Positions 32,425 through 41,206 of a stretch of DNA of 64,000 nt are shown here, piece by piece. This DNA comes from Pseudomonas fulva NBRC 16637 = DSM 17717 (GTDB lineage Bacteria; Pseudomonadota; Gammaproteobacteria; Pseudomonadales; Pseudomonadaceae). The stretch spans positions 62,001 through 126,000 of the forward strand of contig NZ_BBIQ01000007.1 in assembly GCF_000730565.1 (NCBI RefSeq), written 5' to 3'. The notes beneath the pieces were generated by a model. The model was not told the origin of the DNA. It was given only the letters and a program-made list of their open reading frames with translations, and searched no databases. Position 1 is the stretch's first letter. Each line of letters opens with the position of its first letter. The translations under genes were made by a program, and so were the position numbers.

Positions 32425-34512
32425 TTGACACGACGTTCACTCTCGTCGGCGAGCCTGCTCAGGCTGCTGATCCTGCTGCTGTGCGCTGCCTCGTTGGCCT
32501 TTCTGTGGGGGGTGCATGTTGCGCAGAAATCCACTGCTCGGCAGGACGCCCTGATCAACCGTGGCAGCGAACATCAGCGGCTGGCCAACCTGCTTGCCGA
32601 GAGCGTCAGCCAATTGCTCGACCGTGCCCAAGCAGCTACCGACGGCGCAGCGTGTGCGACCGCCTCCCCGTTCCTCATGCCCTCACCTGAGCAGTCCAAA
32701 GCATGCAGCACGTTGGTTGCAGTGCACCTCGCCGCCCAGCCCTTGACGCAATTGCTGCAAGAGGTGGAGTTGGGCGACTCGACCCGCGTGAGTGTGTGGC
32801 AGGCCGACGGCACGGAAAGCCTGCGCATCGGCAATCGCGGCTTGGTGCCGATCACTGCTGCCTTACAGCCGCCACTGCCAATCGATGGCCCCCCTGCGGG
32901 CGCGCTGACCCAGTATTTGGAGGGTGACGCTTACCAGAGCGTCTTCAGGCGCCGGCCCGAGCATGGCTTTACCCTCATCATCGGCCAGCGCGAGAACGAG
33001 ATCACCGGGGCCGTCGACGCGGCCTATGCCCGGCAGTTCTGGCTGACCCTTGGCATGACGCTGATGATCCTGGCCAGCCTGGCTTGGACCCTGCGCCTGC
33101 TGCGCAAGCGTCAGGACGCCTTCACGGCGCTGGAGCAAGCCCAGCACATCAACCAGCAGCTGATCGGGCGCCTGGAGGATGCACACCGGCGCAGCAGCCA
33201 TGCCGCCGCCACCGATCATCTCAGCGGCCTGCACAACCGTCGTCAATTCGTCGAAGTGGCAGGTGCTGCGCTGATCCATCAGCGTGGCAGGCGGCAACTG
33301 ATGGCCATCCTTTTCATCGACATGGACCGCTTCAAGTCCATCAACGATTCGCTAGGCCACAAGGTCGGTGACCTGCTGTTGCAGGCCGTGGCCGGCCGCA
33401 TCCAGCGCTTGCTCGAACCCGGCGATGAAGCCTCGCGCTTTGGTGGCGATGAGTTTGTCGTGCTGCTCGCAGGCGAGCGCAGCGAGGAGCAGATCGATGC
33501 CTGGGTACGCGAACTCGTGCGCAGGCTGTCGGCCACCTATGCCCTGGATGGCCAGGAGGTCAATACCAGTCCTAGTATCGGGGTCAGTATCTGCCCGCGC
33601 GATGGCCAGGACATCGACAGCCTGGTGCGCAGCGCCGACGCGGCCATGTATTCGGCCAAACAGGCAGGCCGCGCGCAGTACCGCTACTTCGACCCCTCCC
33701 TGAACGTGGCCGACATCCAGGCATTTACCCTGGAGCAAGCTTTTGGCACGGCACTGGCAGGCAGGCAATTCGTCCTGCATTACCAAGCGCAGATCGATCT
33801 CGATGACCACCAGGTCGCAGGCTATGAAGCGCTTGTGCGTTGGCAGCATCCGGAGTTCGGCCTGCTCTACCCCGACCGTTTCATCGCCCTGGCCGAACGC
33901 AGCGGCTTTATCGTCGAGCTGGGCTGGGAAGTGCTGCGCCTTGCCTGCGAGGCCTTGTCGGCCTGGCAGATGGAAGGTCGACTGGTCCGTCTGGCCGTCA
34001 ACGTATCTGCCCTGCAGCTGCTTCAGCCTGACTTCGCCGCGCGTCTGCTCAGTCACCTGAGCGACCACGGCATTGCGCCCGAGCACCTGGAACTGGAGAT
34101 CACCGAAACCACCATCCTCGACCCAGAGGGCCCGGCAATCGAGCATTTGCATCGCCTGCGCCAGGCAGGCATCGGGATCAGCCTGGACGACTTCGGCCGG
34201 GGCTATGCAGGCTTTGCCCATCTGCATGCACTGCCCCTGAGCAAGCTGAAGATTGATCGATCCCTGATCGCCTCGCTCTCCAACAGTCCGGACGACAGCC
34301 CCATCGTGGCCTCCACCATCATCCTGGCCAAGCGCCTGGGGCTGGTGGTGGTGGCCGAGGGCGTGGAGACCCGCGAGCAGGTCGTGTGCTTGCGCCTGGC
34401 GGGGTGCGATGTTGCCCAAGGCTATCATTTCAGTCGGCCCCTGTCCGCCGCGCAACTGCGTGACTACGCGCCCTTCAGAGGTGAGGCGCAGCCCCTCGCC
34501 GCGTTGCACTGA
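32425..34512 (+). CDS. GGDEF-EAL membrane protein
   Basis: A 695-residue c-di-GMP enzyme. N-terminal helix at about 8-28 and a second near 210-230 flank a periplasmic sensor of about 180 residues that has no named domain. The GGDEF domain has RFGGDEF intact, so cyclase activity is possible. The EAL domain has YEALVRWQHPE, LELEITET, SLDDFGRGYAGF and KIDRSLI, the set needed for phosphodiesterase activity. Both domains may be active or one regulatory. Start is TTG with only a weak GGGA upstream, and no better start is near. It is divergent from the TPP operon. Confidence 0.9.
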   Translation: MTRRSLSSASLLRLLILLLCAASLAFLWGVHVAQKSTARQDALINRGSEHQRLANLLAESVSQLLDRAQAATDGAACATASPFLMPSPEQSKACSTLVAVHLAAQPLTQLLQEVELGDSTRVSVWQADGTESLRIGNRGLVPITAALQPPLPIDGPPAGALTQYLEGDAYQSVFRRRPEHGFTLIIGQRENEITGAVDAAYARQFWLTLGMTLMILASLAWTLRLLRKRQDAFTALEQAQHINQQLIGRLEDAHRRSSHAAATDHLSGLHNRRQFVEVAGAALIHQRGRRQLMAILFIDMDRFKSINDSLGHKVGDLLLQAVAGRIQRLLEPGDEASRFGGDEFVVLLAGERSEEQIDAWVRELVRRLSATYALDGQEVNTSPSIGVSICPRDGQDIDSLVRSADAAMYSAKQAGRAQYRYFDPSLNVADIQAFTLEQAFGTALAGRQFVLHYQAQIDLDDHQVAGYEALVRWQHPEFGLLYPDRFIALAERSGFIVELGWEVLRLACEALSAWQMEGRLVRLAVNVSALQLLQPDFAARLLSHLSDHGIAPEHLELEITETTILDPEGPAIEHLHRLRQAGIGISLDDFGRGYAGFAHLHALPLSKLKIDRSLIASLSNSPDDSPIVASTIILAKRLGLVVVAEGVETREQVVCLRLAGCDVAQGYHFSRPLSAAQLRDYAPFRGEAQPLAALH

Positions 34513-34574
34513 AGCCAGGCACTGAATGCAAGCCCCTGGCTAACCCTTGGTGCCAACAGGCCTCAGGGGTTAAG

Positions 34575-35561
34575 GTGGTACCACTGCACCCACCCGCCGA
34601 CGCCCGCACCATGACCGATATCGAGCGCTACCTGCGCGCCGCCACGCGTGACAACACCCGCCGCAGCTACCAGGCGGCAGTGGATCATTTCGAAACCCAA
34701 TGGGGCGGTTTTCTACCGGCCACCGCCGAAAGCATCGCCCGATACCTGGCCGACCACGCCCAGCAGCATGCGGTCAGCACCCTGCGCCAGCGCCTGGCGG
34801 CCCTCAGCCAGTGGCACATCAGCCAAGGTTTCCCCGACCCCACCAAAGCGCCGGTGGTGCGCCAGGTACTGCGGGGCATCCGCACGCTTCATCCCACCCC
34901 GCCCAGGCAGGCAGCACCCTTGTTGCTGCAACATTTGCAAACGGCCGTGACCTGCTTCGAGCAAGAGGCCCGCCAAGCACAGGCAAGCCACGATGTGGCC
35001 GGCCTGCGCCGCGCCCGGCGCGACACGGCATTGCTGCTGATAGGGTTCTGGCGTGGCTTTCGCGGCGATGAACTGGCACGCTTGCGGGTCGAACACATCC
35101 AGGCCGAAGCGGGCGTGGGTATCACGCTGTTCGTGCCGCGCAGTAAAGGCGACCGCGAGGCACTGGGCGTACAGCATCGCACCCCTGCCCTCAAGGCACT
35201 GTGCCCGGTAACGGCCTACCTGCAATGGGTGCAGGTAGCCGGCATCGCCCACGGCCCCGTGTTCCGCAAGCTCGACCGCTGGGGCAACCTCGGTGACCAA
35301 CCGCTCAACAGCAACAGCCTGGTGGGCCTGCTGCGGCGCATGTTGACCCGCGCCCAAGTGCCAGCAGCGCTGTATACCGGTCATTCACTGCGTCGCGGCT
35401 TTGCCACCTGGGCCAGCGCCAATGGCTGGGAGCTCAAGTCGCTCATGAGCTACGTGGGCTGGAAGGATGCCAAGTCCGCGCTGCGTTACATCGATTCGAC
35501 GCAACGCTTCGGTGACCTGGCCCTGTTGCCCAGCACACCCCTGCCGGTGCTGGCACCCTGA
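34575..35561 (+). CDS. Tyrosine recombinase/integrase, solitary
   Basis: A 328-residue tyrosine recombinase. N-terminal SAM-like core-binding domain (about 12-105) is followed by the catalytic domain with Arg in GFWRGFRGDELARL, Lys in VPRSKGDRE, the HxxR box in YTGHSLRRGFA, and Tyr in KSALRYIDS. All five usual catalytic positions appear present. GTG start with AGGGG upstream; the Met at codon 13 is an alternative. No phage, transposon, attachment-like repeat or cassette was seen around it. It may be a domesticated recombinase or act on a distant site. Confidence 0.88.
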   Translation: MVPLHPPADARTMTDIERYLRAATRDNTRRSYQAAVDHFETQWGGFLPATAESIARYLADHAQQHAVSTLRQRLAALSQWHISQGFPDPTKAPVVRQVLRGIRTLHPTPPRQAAPLLLQHLQTAVTCFEQEARQAQASHDVAGLRRARRDTALLLIGFWRGFRGDELARLRVEHIQAEAGVGITLFVPRSKGDREALGVQHRTPALKALCPVTAYLQWVQVAGIAHGPVFRKLDRWGNLGDQPLNSNSLVGLLRRMLTRAQVPAALYTGHSLRRGFATWASANGWELKSLMSYVGWKDAKSALRYIDSTQRFGDLALLPSTPLPVLAP

Positions 35562-35579
35562 GCTGCGCCCTTTATTGGC

Positions 35580-36719
35580 TCAGACGCGCTTGAGGCAGGC
35601 CCACAGCCGACCGATGTCGCAGGCGCGGGCTTGAAGCAAGCGGGCGGTGTCGCGGCACGCCTGGTCCAAGGTCATGGGCCCATCCACTAGCGCAAAGGCG
35701 GCATCTACGCCATGAGCATACAGCTGCTGGTAGCCCTCGCCGAGCATGCCCGCCAGCACGATCACCGGCACGCCATGACGCTTGGCGACCCGGGCCACCC
35801 CCATCGGCGTCTTGCCGCGCAGGGTCTGGGCATCGAAGCGGCCTTCCCCGGTCACCACCAGGTCCGCGTCCCTGACATGAGCTTGCAGGCCCGCCAGTTC
35901 GGCCACCACTTCCACACCGGCTCGGAACTGGGCACCCATGAAGGCCTTGGCCGCAAAGCCCATGCCTCCGGCGGCGCCGCAACCTGGGTAATCGCGCACA
36001 TCCTGGCCCAGCAAGCGGGCGCAGTGGTCGGCGAAGTGACCGAGCGCCTGGTCCAAGGCCTGAACCTGCTGCGCGCTGGCACCCTTCTGCGGCCCGAATA
36101 TGGCCGATGCGCCTTGTGGGCCGCACAACGGGTTGTCGACATCGGCCGCCACTTCGAACTGCACGTGCGCCAGACGCGGGTCCAGCTGGCTGGCATCGAG
36201 CCGCGCCAGGTCACCCAGGGCCAGGCCACCCTCGGCCAGTGGTTGATCGTCTGCATCCAGCAAACGCAGGCCCAAGGCGCGCAGCATGCCACTGCCAGCA
36301 TCGTTGGTGGCACTGCCGCCGATCGCCAGCACCACGCGCTGCGCGCCAGCGTCGAGCGCCGCGGCAACCAGCTCGCCGGTGCCCCAGGTGCAACTGCGGC
36401 AAGCGTCGCGCTGCCCGGTGGGCACCTGTTGCAGGCCACTGGCCTGGGCCATTTCGATGATTGCGGTGCGGCTCTGGGGCAGCCAGCCCCAGCCTGCCTC
36501 AACAGCCGTGCCCAACGGGCCGCGCACGGTAAGCCGGCGCAGCTCGCCGTCGCTGGCGGCGAGAATGGCCTGCATCGTGCCTTCGCCACCGTCGGCCATG
36601 GGGCACTCGATCAACTGGGCGTCGGGCAACGCTTTGGCCAGGCCAGCGGCGATGGCGCGCGCCACGTCGGCCGCCTCGAGGCTGTCCTTGAACGAGTCAG
36701 GCGCGATGACGATCTTCAT
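35580..36719 (-). CDS. Glycerate 2-kinase (GarK/GlxK family)
   Basis: A 379-residue glycerate kinase. It starts MKIVIAPDSFKDSLEAADV and has PMADGGEGTM, AIGGSATNDAGSGML and VTGEGRFDAQTLRGKTP, all hallmarks of the GarK/GlxK family. It phosphorylates D-glycerate to 2-phosphoglycerate, linking glyoxylate, tartrate or hexarate breakdown to lower glycolysis. A CdaR-type regulator (36852-37949) lies upstream on the same strand and an anion:cation-symporter-type MFS transporter is divergent from that regulator, forming a glycerate/hexarate-use locus. Confidence 0.95.
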   Translation of the reverse strand: MKIVIAPDSFKDSLEAADVARAIAAGLAKALPDAQLIECPMADGGEGTMQAILAASDGELRRLTVRGPLGTAVEAGWGWLPQSRTAIIEMAQASGLQQVPTGQRDACRSCTWGTGELVAAALDAGAQRVVLAIGGSATNDAGSGMLRALGLRLLDADDQPLAEGGLALGDLARLDASQLDPRLAHVQFEVAADVDNPLCGPQGASAIFGPQKGASAQQVQALDQALGHFADHCARLLGQDVRDYPGCGAAGGMGFAAKAFMGAQFRAGVEVVAELAGLQAHVRDADLVVTGEGRFDAQTLRGKTPMGVARVAKRHGVPVIVLAGMLGEGYQQLYAHGVDAAFALVDGPMTLDQACRDTARLLQARACDIGRLWACLKRV

Positions 36720-36851
36720 GATGATTCTCCTGTCCGGGTAGCGGCATGCTGACAGCTGACCAGCAAGGCGGCGTCGGTCAAATGCACAAACCGCCCGACA
36801 GATTGTTTGGGCAGATGCCAGCGCCCGGCGGCCCTGCCCAGCCAGTGCGCG

Positions 36852-37949
36852 CTATCGGGTAGGCAGCAATTGCAGCCCCAGGTACAAACTAAGCAGGCCT
36901 TCCAGGCGCATCGGGTCCACCTCGCCCAGCTCGGCGATACGTTCAAGCCTGTAACGCAGGCTGTTGCGGTGAATACCCAGCGCCTCGGCACAGGCCTGGC
37001 TCTGACCATCGTGGGCGCACCAGGCGCGCAGCGTGGCCAGCAATTGCCCGCTGCTGTCGCGGGCCTGGATGCGCAGCAACGGCTCGAGCAGTTCGTCAAG
37101 CGCCTCATCGTTGCGATGGCGCCAGAGCAAGGCTGGCAGGCGGTAGCGCTGCAAGCTCAGCAGCCGTTCCTGGGGCACCACCTCACGCCCATAGGCCAGC
37201 AGGTCGCGCACACGCCGGTAGCCGCGGCGCAGCTGCTCAAGGCCCTGCGCGGCAGTACCCATGGCCAAGCGCTCAACTGCCCAACCGTGCCGCTCTATGC
37301 GCTCGACCAGCCGTGCAGCCTCCAGCGCCACGCCTGCCGGGCGACACCACAGCAGCGAGTGGCGCGCTGGGCTGACGCACCAACTGTCCGGGTAACGGCT
37401 CATCAGCCAGCTTGCCAGCGCCTCGGCGTCGGGCCCACTGGCCAGCTCGAACAGACAGGGAATGCGCGGTAGTTGCGGCTTGAGCCCCAACTGGCGCGCT
37501 TCGTCCAGCAGCCGCGAGGCGTCGCCGGTTCCGCCCAGCAGCAGGGCCAGCAAATCGTCGCAGCGCTGTTTGCGCCACTGCTGGTCAGCCTGCAGGTGAC
37601 GCTGGGCCAGCAGCATTTCGGCGGTCATGCGCACCAGCTCGGCATACACCCGAACCTGCTGCGGATCACCCGTCAAGCCCAGCACGCCCATCAGCCGGTC
37701 GTCGAGCATCAGGGGCAGGTTCACCCCCGGCTGCACGCCCTTGAGGCAGCGTGCCGCTTCCTGGTCAAGCTCCACGATGCGGCCATTGGCAAGCACCAAC
37801 TGGGCGCCTTCGTGCCGCGTGTTGACGCGCTCTGGTTCGCCGCTGCCCAGGATCAGGCCGTGGCTGTCCATGACGTTGACGTTGCAGGGCAGAATCGCCA
37901 TGGCACGGTCTACGATATCCTGTGCCAGGTCGTGGTCGAGTTCGAACAT
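36852..37949 (-). CDS. cdaR: CdaR family sugar-diacid regulator
   Basis: A 365-residue regulator with an N-terminal sugar-diacid recognition domain (about 1-135, FELDHDLAQDIVDRAMAILP and NLPLMLDDRLMGVLGLTGDP) and a C-terminal PucR-type HTH (CAEALGIHRNSLRYRLERIA). In E. coli CdaR activates glucarate, galactarate and glycerate genes. Its location beside the glycerate kinase and divergent MFS transporter supports local control of both. Confidence 0.9.
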   Translation of the reverse strand: MFELDHDLAQDIVDRAMAILPCNVNVMDSHGLILGSGEPERVNTRHEGAQLVLANGRIVELDQEAARCLKGVQPGVNLPLMLDDRLMGVLGLTGDPQQVRVYAELVRMTAEMLLAQRHLQADQQWRKQRCDDLLALLLGGTGDASRLLDEARQLGLKPQLPRIPCLFELASGPDAEALASWLMSRYPDSWCVSPARHSLLWCRPAGVALEAARLVERIERHGWAVERLAMGTAAQGLEQLRRGYRRVRDLLAYGREVVPQERLLSLQRYRLPALLWRHRNDEALDELLEPLLRIQARDSSGQLLATLRAWCAHDGQSQACAEALGIHRNSLRYRLERIAELGEVDPMRLEGLLSLYLGLQLLPTR

Positions 37950-38110
37950 TCAACGGTCCTTGAGGGCGTGCGGTTGGGCTCGGGCACAGCAGCAAGGCCC
38001 ATGGCTTGTGCAAAAGCACAAAGACAGCCACGCCGCCGTCCCCGAGACTCGTTCAAGCGAGCGCCGGAACAGGCGACGCGGTGACAACCATAACAACAGA
38101 GAACCCGATC

Positions 38111-39439
38111 ATGGCACACAGCCCCGCCCCTGACCAAGGCACGGACACCACCCGCAATGCGCTGTACCGGCGCATCACCCTGCGGCTGATTCCGTTCATT
38201 TTCATCTGCTACCTGTTCAACTACCTCGACCGCGTCAATGTCGGCTTCGCCAAGCTGCAGATGCTCGACGCGCTCAAATTCAGCGAAACCGTCTACGGCC
38301 TCGGCGCCGGCATCTTCTTCATCGGCTATGTCCTGTGCGGCCTTCCCAGCAACCTGGCGCTCAACCGCTTCGGCCCACGGCGCTGGATCGCCTTGATGAT
38401 GATTGCCTGGGGCAGCTTGTCCACCTGCTTGCTGTTCGTGACGACCCCCACCGAGTTCTATGCCCTGCGCCTGCTCACAGGCGCCGCCGAGGCAGGCTTC
38501 TTCCCGGGTGTGGTGCTGTACCTTTCGCGCTGGTTCCCCGGTGCGCGACGTGGCCGCATCATGGCGTTGTTCATGTCCGCGATCCCGGTCTCGGGTCTGT
38601 TGGGCAGCCCGTTTTCCGGCTGGATCCTCGAACACTTCGCCGCCGGGCAACATGGCCTTGCCGGCTGGCAATGGATGTTCCTGATTCAAGGGCTGCCAAC
38701 CGTTGCGCTCGGCGTGCTGGCGGTGTTCCTGCTCAGCGATGGCTATCAGAAGGCGACCTGGCTGAGCGATGAGCAGCGCCGGCTGATTGCCGCCGACCTG
38801 CAGGCCGATGCCGACAGCAAGCCGCCTACCACCGGCGACAGCGTCCTGGCCGTGCTGGCCAACCCACTGATCTGGACCTTCGGCTTCATCTACTTCTGCA
38901 TCCAGAGCGGTGTGTACGCCATCAACTTCTGGCTGCCCTCGATCATCAAGAACATGGGCTTCGACAACCCCTTGCTCATTGGCTGGCTGAGCGCCATTCC
39001 CTACTTGCTGGCCGGAGTCTTCATGATCCTGTGCGGGCGCTCGGCGGACCTTCGCAACGAGCGCCGCTGGCACTTGGTAGTGCCAATGCTGATGGGCGCC
39101 GTGGGCCTGCTGATGGCCGTGAATTTCGCGGCCACCCCGGCGATCGCCATCCTTGGCCTGTCCATCGCCACCATGGGCGCCCTCACTGGCCTACCCATGT
39201 TCTGGCCGATGCCCACGGCGTTGCTTAGCGCAGGTGCGGCCGTGGCAGGCCTGGCCCTGATCAACTCGGTGGGCCAGATGGCGGGCTTTCTCAGCCCTTA
39301 CCTGGTCGGGTTCATCAAGGACCAGACCGGCTCGACCGACGCTGCCCTCTACGCCCTGGCGGCGTTGATCGTGCTGGGTAGCCTGGTGGCCCTGCGCGCC
39401 ACCCGTACTCGTCTGCCGGCGCCTGCCATAGCCGACTGA
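38111..39439 (+). CDS. MFS anion:cation symporter (organic acid uptake)
   Basis: A 442-residue, twelve-helix transporter of the ACS group (GudP, GarP, tartrate and phthalate transporters). The motif YLFNYLDRVNVGFAKLQM in the first helix-loop is diagnostic, as is GAAEAGFFPGVVLYLSRWFP around helix 4. It starts at ATG MAHSPAPDQ, and is divergent from cdaR. With the glycerate kinase it suggests uptake of glycerate, glucarate, galactarate or tartrate by proton symport; the exact acid is not readable. Confidence 0.9.
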   Translation: MAHSPAPDQGTDTTRNALYRRITLRLIPFIFICYLFNYLDRVNVGFAKLQMLDALKFSETVYGLGAGIFFIGYVLCGLPSNLALNRFGPRRWIALMMIAWGSLSTCLLFVTTPTEFYALRLLTGAAEAGFFPGVVLYLSRWFPGARRGRIMALFMSAIPVSGLLGSPFSGWILEHFAAGQHGLAGWQWMFLIQGLPTVALGVLAVFLLSDGYQKATWLSDEQRRLIAADLQADADSKPPTTGDSVLAVLANPLIWTFGFIYFCIQSGVYAINFWLPSIIKNMGFDNPLLIGWLSAIPYLLAGVFMILCGRSADLRNERRWHLVVPMLMGAVGLLMAVNFAATPAIAILGLSIATMGALTGLPMFWPMPTALLSAGAAVAGLALINSVGQMAGFLSPYLVGFIKDQTGSTDAALYALAALIVLGSLVALRATRTRLPAPAIAD

Positions 39440-39456
39440 CGGTCGCGTCAACAGCG

Positions 39457-39494
39457 CTTCCTTGCATTGGGTCATCCAGACCCGTGCAAGGAAG
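39457..39494 (+). terminator. Hairpin after the MFS transporter gene
   Basis: A 10-bp stem CTTCCTTGCA and TGCAAGGAAG, with an inner GGGTC/GACCC pairing, begins 17 bases after the MFS stop. No T run follows, so it may be a weak or Rho-assisted terminator. Confidence 0.6.
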
Positions 39495-39601
39495 GCTGAT
39501 CATCTTGTTCCCTGTACAGCACTCCAGTCGTCAGCTCGACGCAGCCCGTTCGGGTAAATCGGCGTCGAACCGTTCCAGAGGCCCCCTTTGGAGAATTCAC
39601 C

Positions 39602-41122
39602 ATGACCGAATACGCCGTGGCCCGGCTGGCCGACCTCGATGAACACACCCCTTTGCGCGTGGAAGCCGGTAACGAAGAGCTGATCATCGTGCGTCAGGGT
39701 GATCAGGTTCGTGCTTTTCAGGGTAACTGTCCTCATGCAGGAGCGCCGCTGGACGAGGGCCGCGTCTGCGGCGGCTTGCTGATCTGCCCCTGGCACAAGG
39801 CCGCGTTCGCCGTGGACGAGGGCGCCGTGTGCGAGCCCCCTGCCCTGACCGACCTGCGCCGCTACAAGGCCTGGGTCAAGGGTGACCAGGTGTGGGTGGA
39901 CGACCGCCCTTTGCCCAGGGCGCGCCCGCCCCGGCACAGCGATGCGCGGTGTTTCGTGGTGCTGGGAGCCGGTGCGGCAGGCAGCGCCGCTGTGGTCACC
40001 TTGCTCCGCCATGGCTTCAATGGCCGCCTGGTGTGGATCGACCAGGAGCGCCAGCCGGCCTACGACCGCACGGCCCTGAGCAAATTCGTGCTCGCAGGCC
40101 AAATGGCCCCGGATGAGGTGCCGATGCTGCTGGAGCCTGATGATCTGCGCATCGGTCAACTGGAGCGTCGGCACGCCAAGGTCCGTTCACTCAATGCCCA
40201 GAAACGCCAGCTCCTGCTGGCCGACGGCCAACGCATCGACTATGACGCCTGTTTGCTCGCTACGGGCGCCAAGGCGCAGCGCCCGGATATCCCGGGGCGC
40301 GACCTGCCTGGGGTCTTCACCTTGCGTTCGCGCGCGGACGCTGCGCAACTGCTCGATGCCGTGGAACCGGGCAAACCGGTTGTGATCGTGGGCGACAGTT
40401 TCATCGGCCTGGAAGCAGCCTCGGCGTTAAGCGAATACGGTGCCAAGGTCCACGTGATTGGACGGCATGAAGTTCCGCTGGCCAAGCAACTGGGCGAGCG
40501 TATCGGGCGGGCGATCCGTGCCTTGCACGCGCGCAAGGGCGTCACGTTCCATGGCCCGACCCAGGTGACGGCGATCGAAGGCGATGGTCAGGTCGAAGCG
40601 GTCATGCTCGGCAGCGGCGAGCGAGTGCACTGCCAGGTGGTGCTGCTGGGAACGGGGGTAGCTCCGGCCACGGCTTTTCTCAATGGCGTAGCGCTGGCCG
40701 ATGACCTTTCCGTGCCGGTCAACGGTGAAATGCAGGTGACCGAAGGCTTGTGGGCTGTGGGTGACATGGCCACCTTCCCCCTCGCCGGCCAACCGGTGCG
40801 CATTGAGCACTGGCGGCTGGCGCAGCAGCACGGCGTCATCGCGGCAGCAAACATGCTGGGCGAGCAACGCCGCTACGCCGACGTGCCGTTTTTCTGGACC
40901 TATCACCATGGGCAGCGGTTCGAAGTGCTGGGCCACGCCCGACAGTGGGACGCCATCACCTTCGTTGGCACGCCGGAGAGCGGTGATTTCATTGCACTGC
41001 AATGCCTGGAGGATCAGGTGCAGGCCGTGGTCGCCAAGGGTTACGCCTCAGCCATGATGCAGTTGTCGCAACGCATGAAGCGCCCGCTCACCACCGCCGA
41101 GGCACTCGAACTGATCCACTGA
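39602..41122 (+). CDS. Rieske-flavoprotein oxidoreductase (AIFM3-like)
   Basis: A 506-residue fusion. Residues about 1-100 form a Rieske [2Fe-2S] domain with CPHAG (Cys43, His45) and CPWH (Cys62, His65). A pyridine-nucleotide-disulphide reductase fold follows, with an FAD loop VVLGAGAAGSAAV and an NADH loop VVIVGDSFIGLEAA, the ATGAKAQRPDIPG block and VGDMA near the FAD end. A C-terminal reductase domain completes the AIFM3-like layout. It probably moves electrons from NAD(P)H to an oxygenase or another acceptor. No oxygenase gene is beside it. Confidence 0.9.
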   Translation: MTEYAVARLADLDEHTPLRVEAGNEELIIVRQGDQVRAFQGNCPHAGAPLDEGRVCGGLLICPWHKAAFAVDEGAVCEPPALTDLRRYKAWVKGDQVWVDDRPLPRARPPRHSDARCFVVLGAGAAGSAAVVTLLRHGFNGRLVWIDQERQPAYDRTALSKFVLAGQMAPDEVPMLLEPDDLRIGQLERRHAKVRSLNAQKRQLLLADGQRIDYDACLLATGAKAQRPDIPGRDLPGVFTLRSRADAAQLLDAVEPGKPVVIVGDSFIGLEAASALSEYGAKVHVIGRHEVPLAKQLGERIGRAIRALHARKGVTFHGPTQVTAIEGDGQVEAVMLGSGERVHCQVVLLGTGVAPATAFLNGVALADDLSVPVNGEMQVTEGLWAVGDMATFPLAGQPVRIEHWRLAQQHGVIAAANMLGEQRRYADVPFFWTYHHGQRFEVLGHARQWDAITFVGTPESGDFIALQCLEDQVQAVVAKGYASAMMQLSQRMKRPLTTAEALELIH

Positions 41123-41206
41123 CAAGGCTTGCCCTGCGCCCGGGCTGGTAGCGCGCCATCAGCTATGGTTATCTTCACCTTCGATAACAATAACTGTGGA
41201 GCGCCC

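Noticed and set aside
34575..35561. Prophage or genomic island marked by the integrase
   Set aside because: Neighbouring genes are metabolic and regulatory, with no phage, tRNA or direct repeat seen at the borders.
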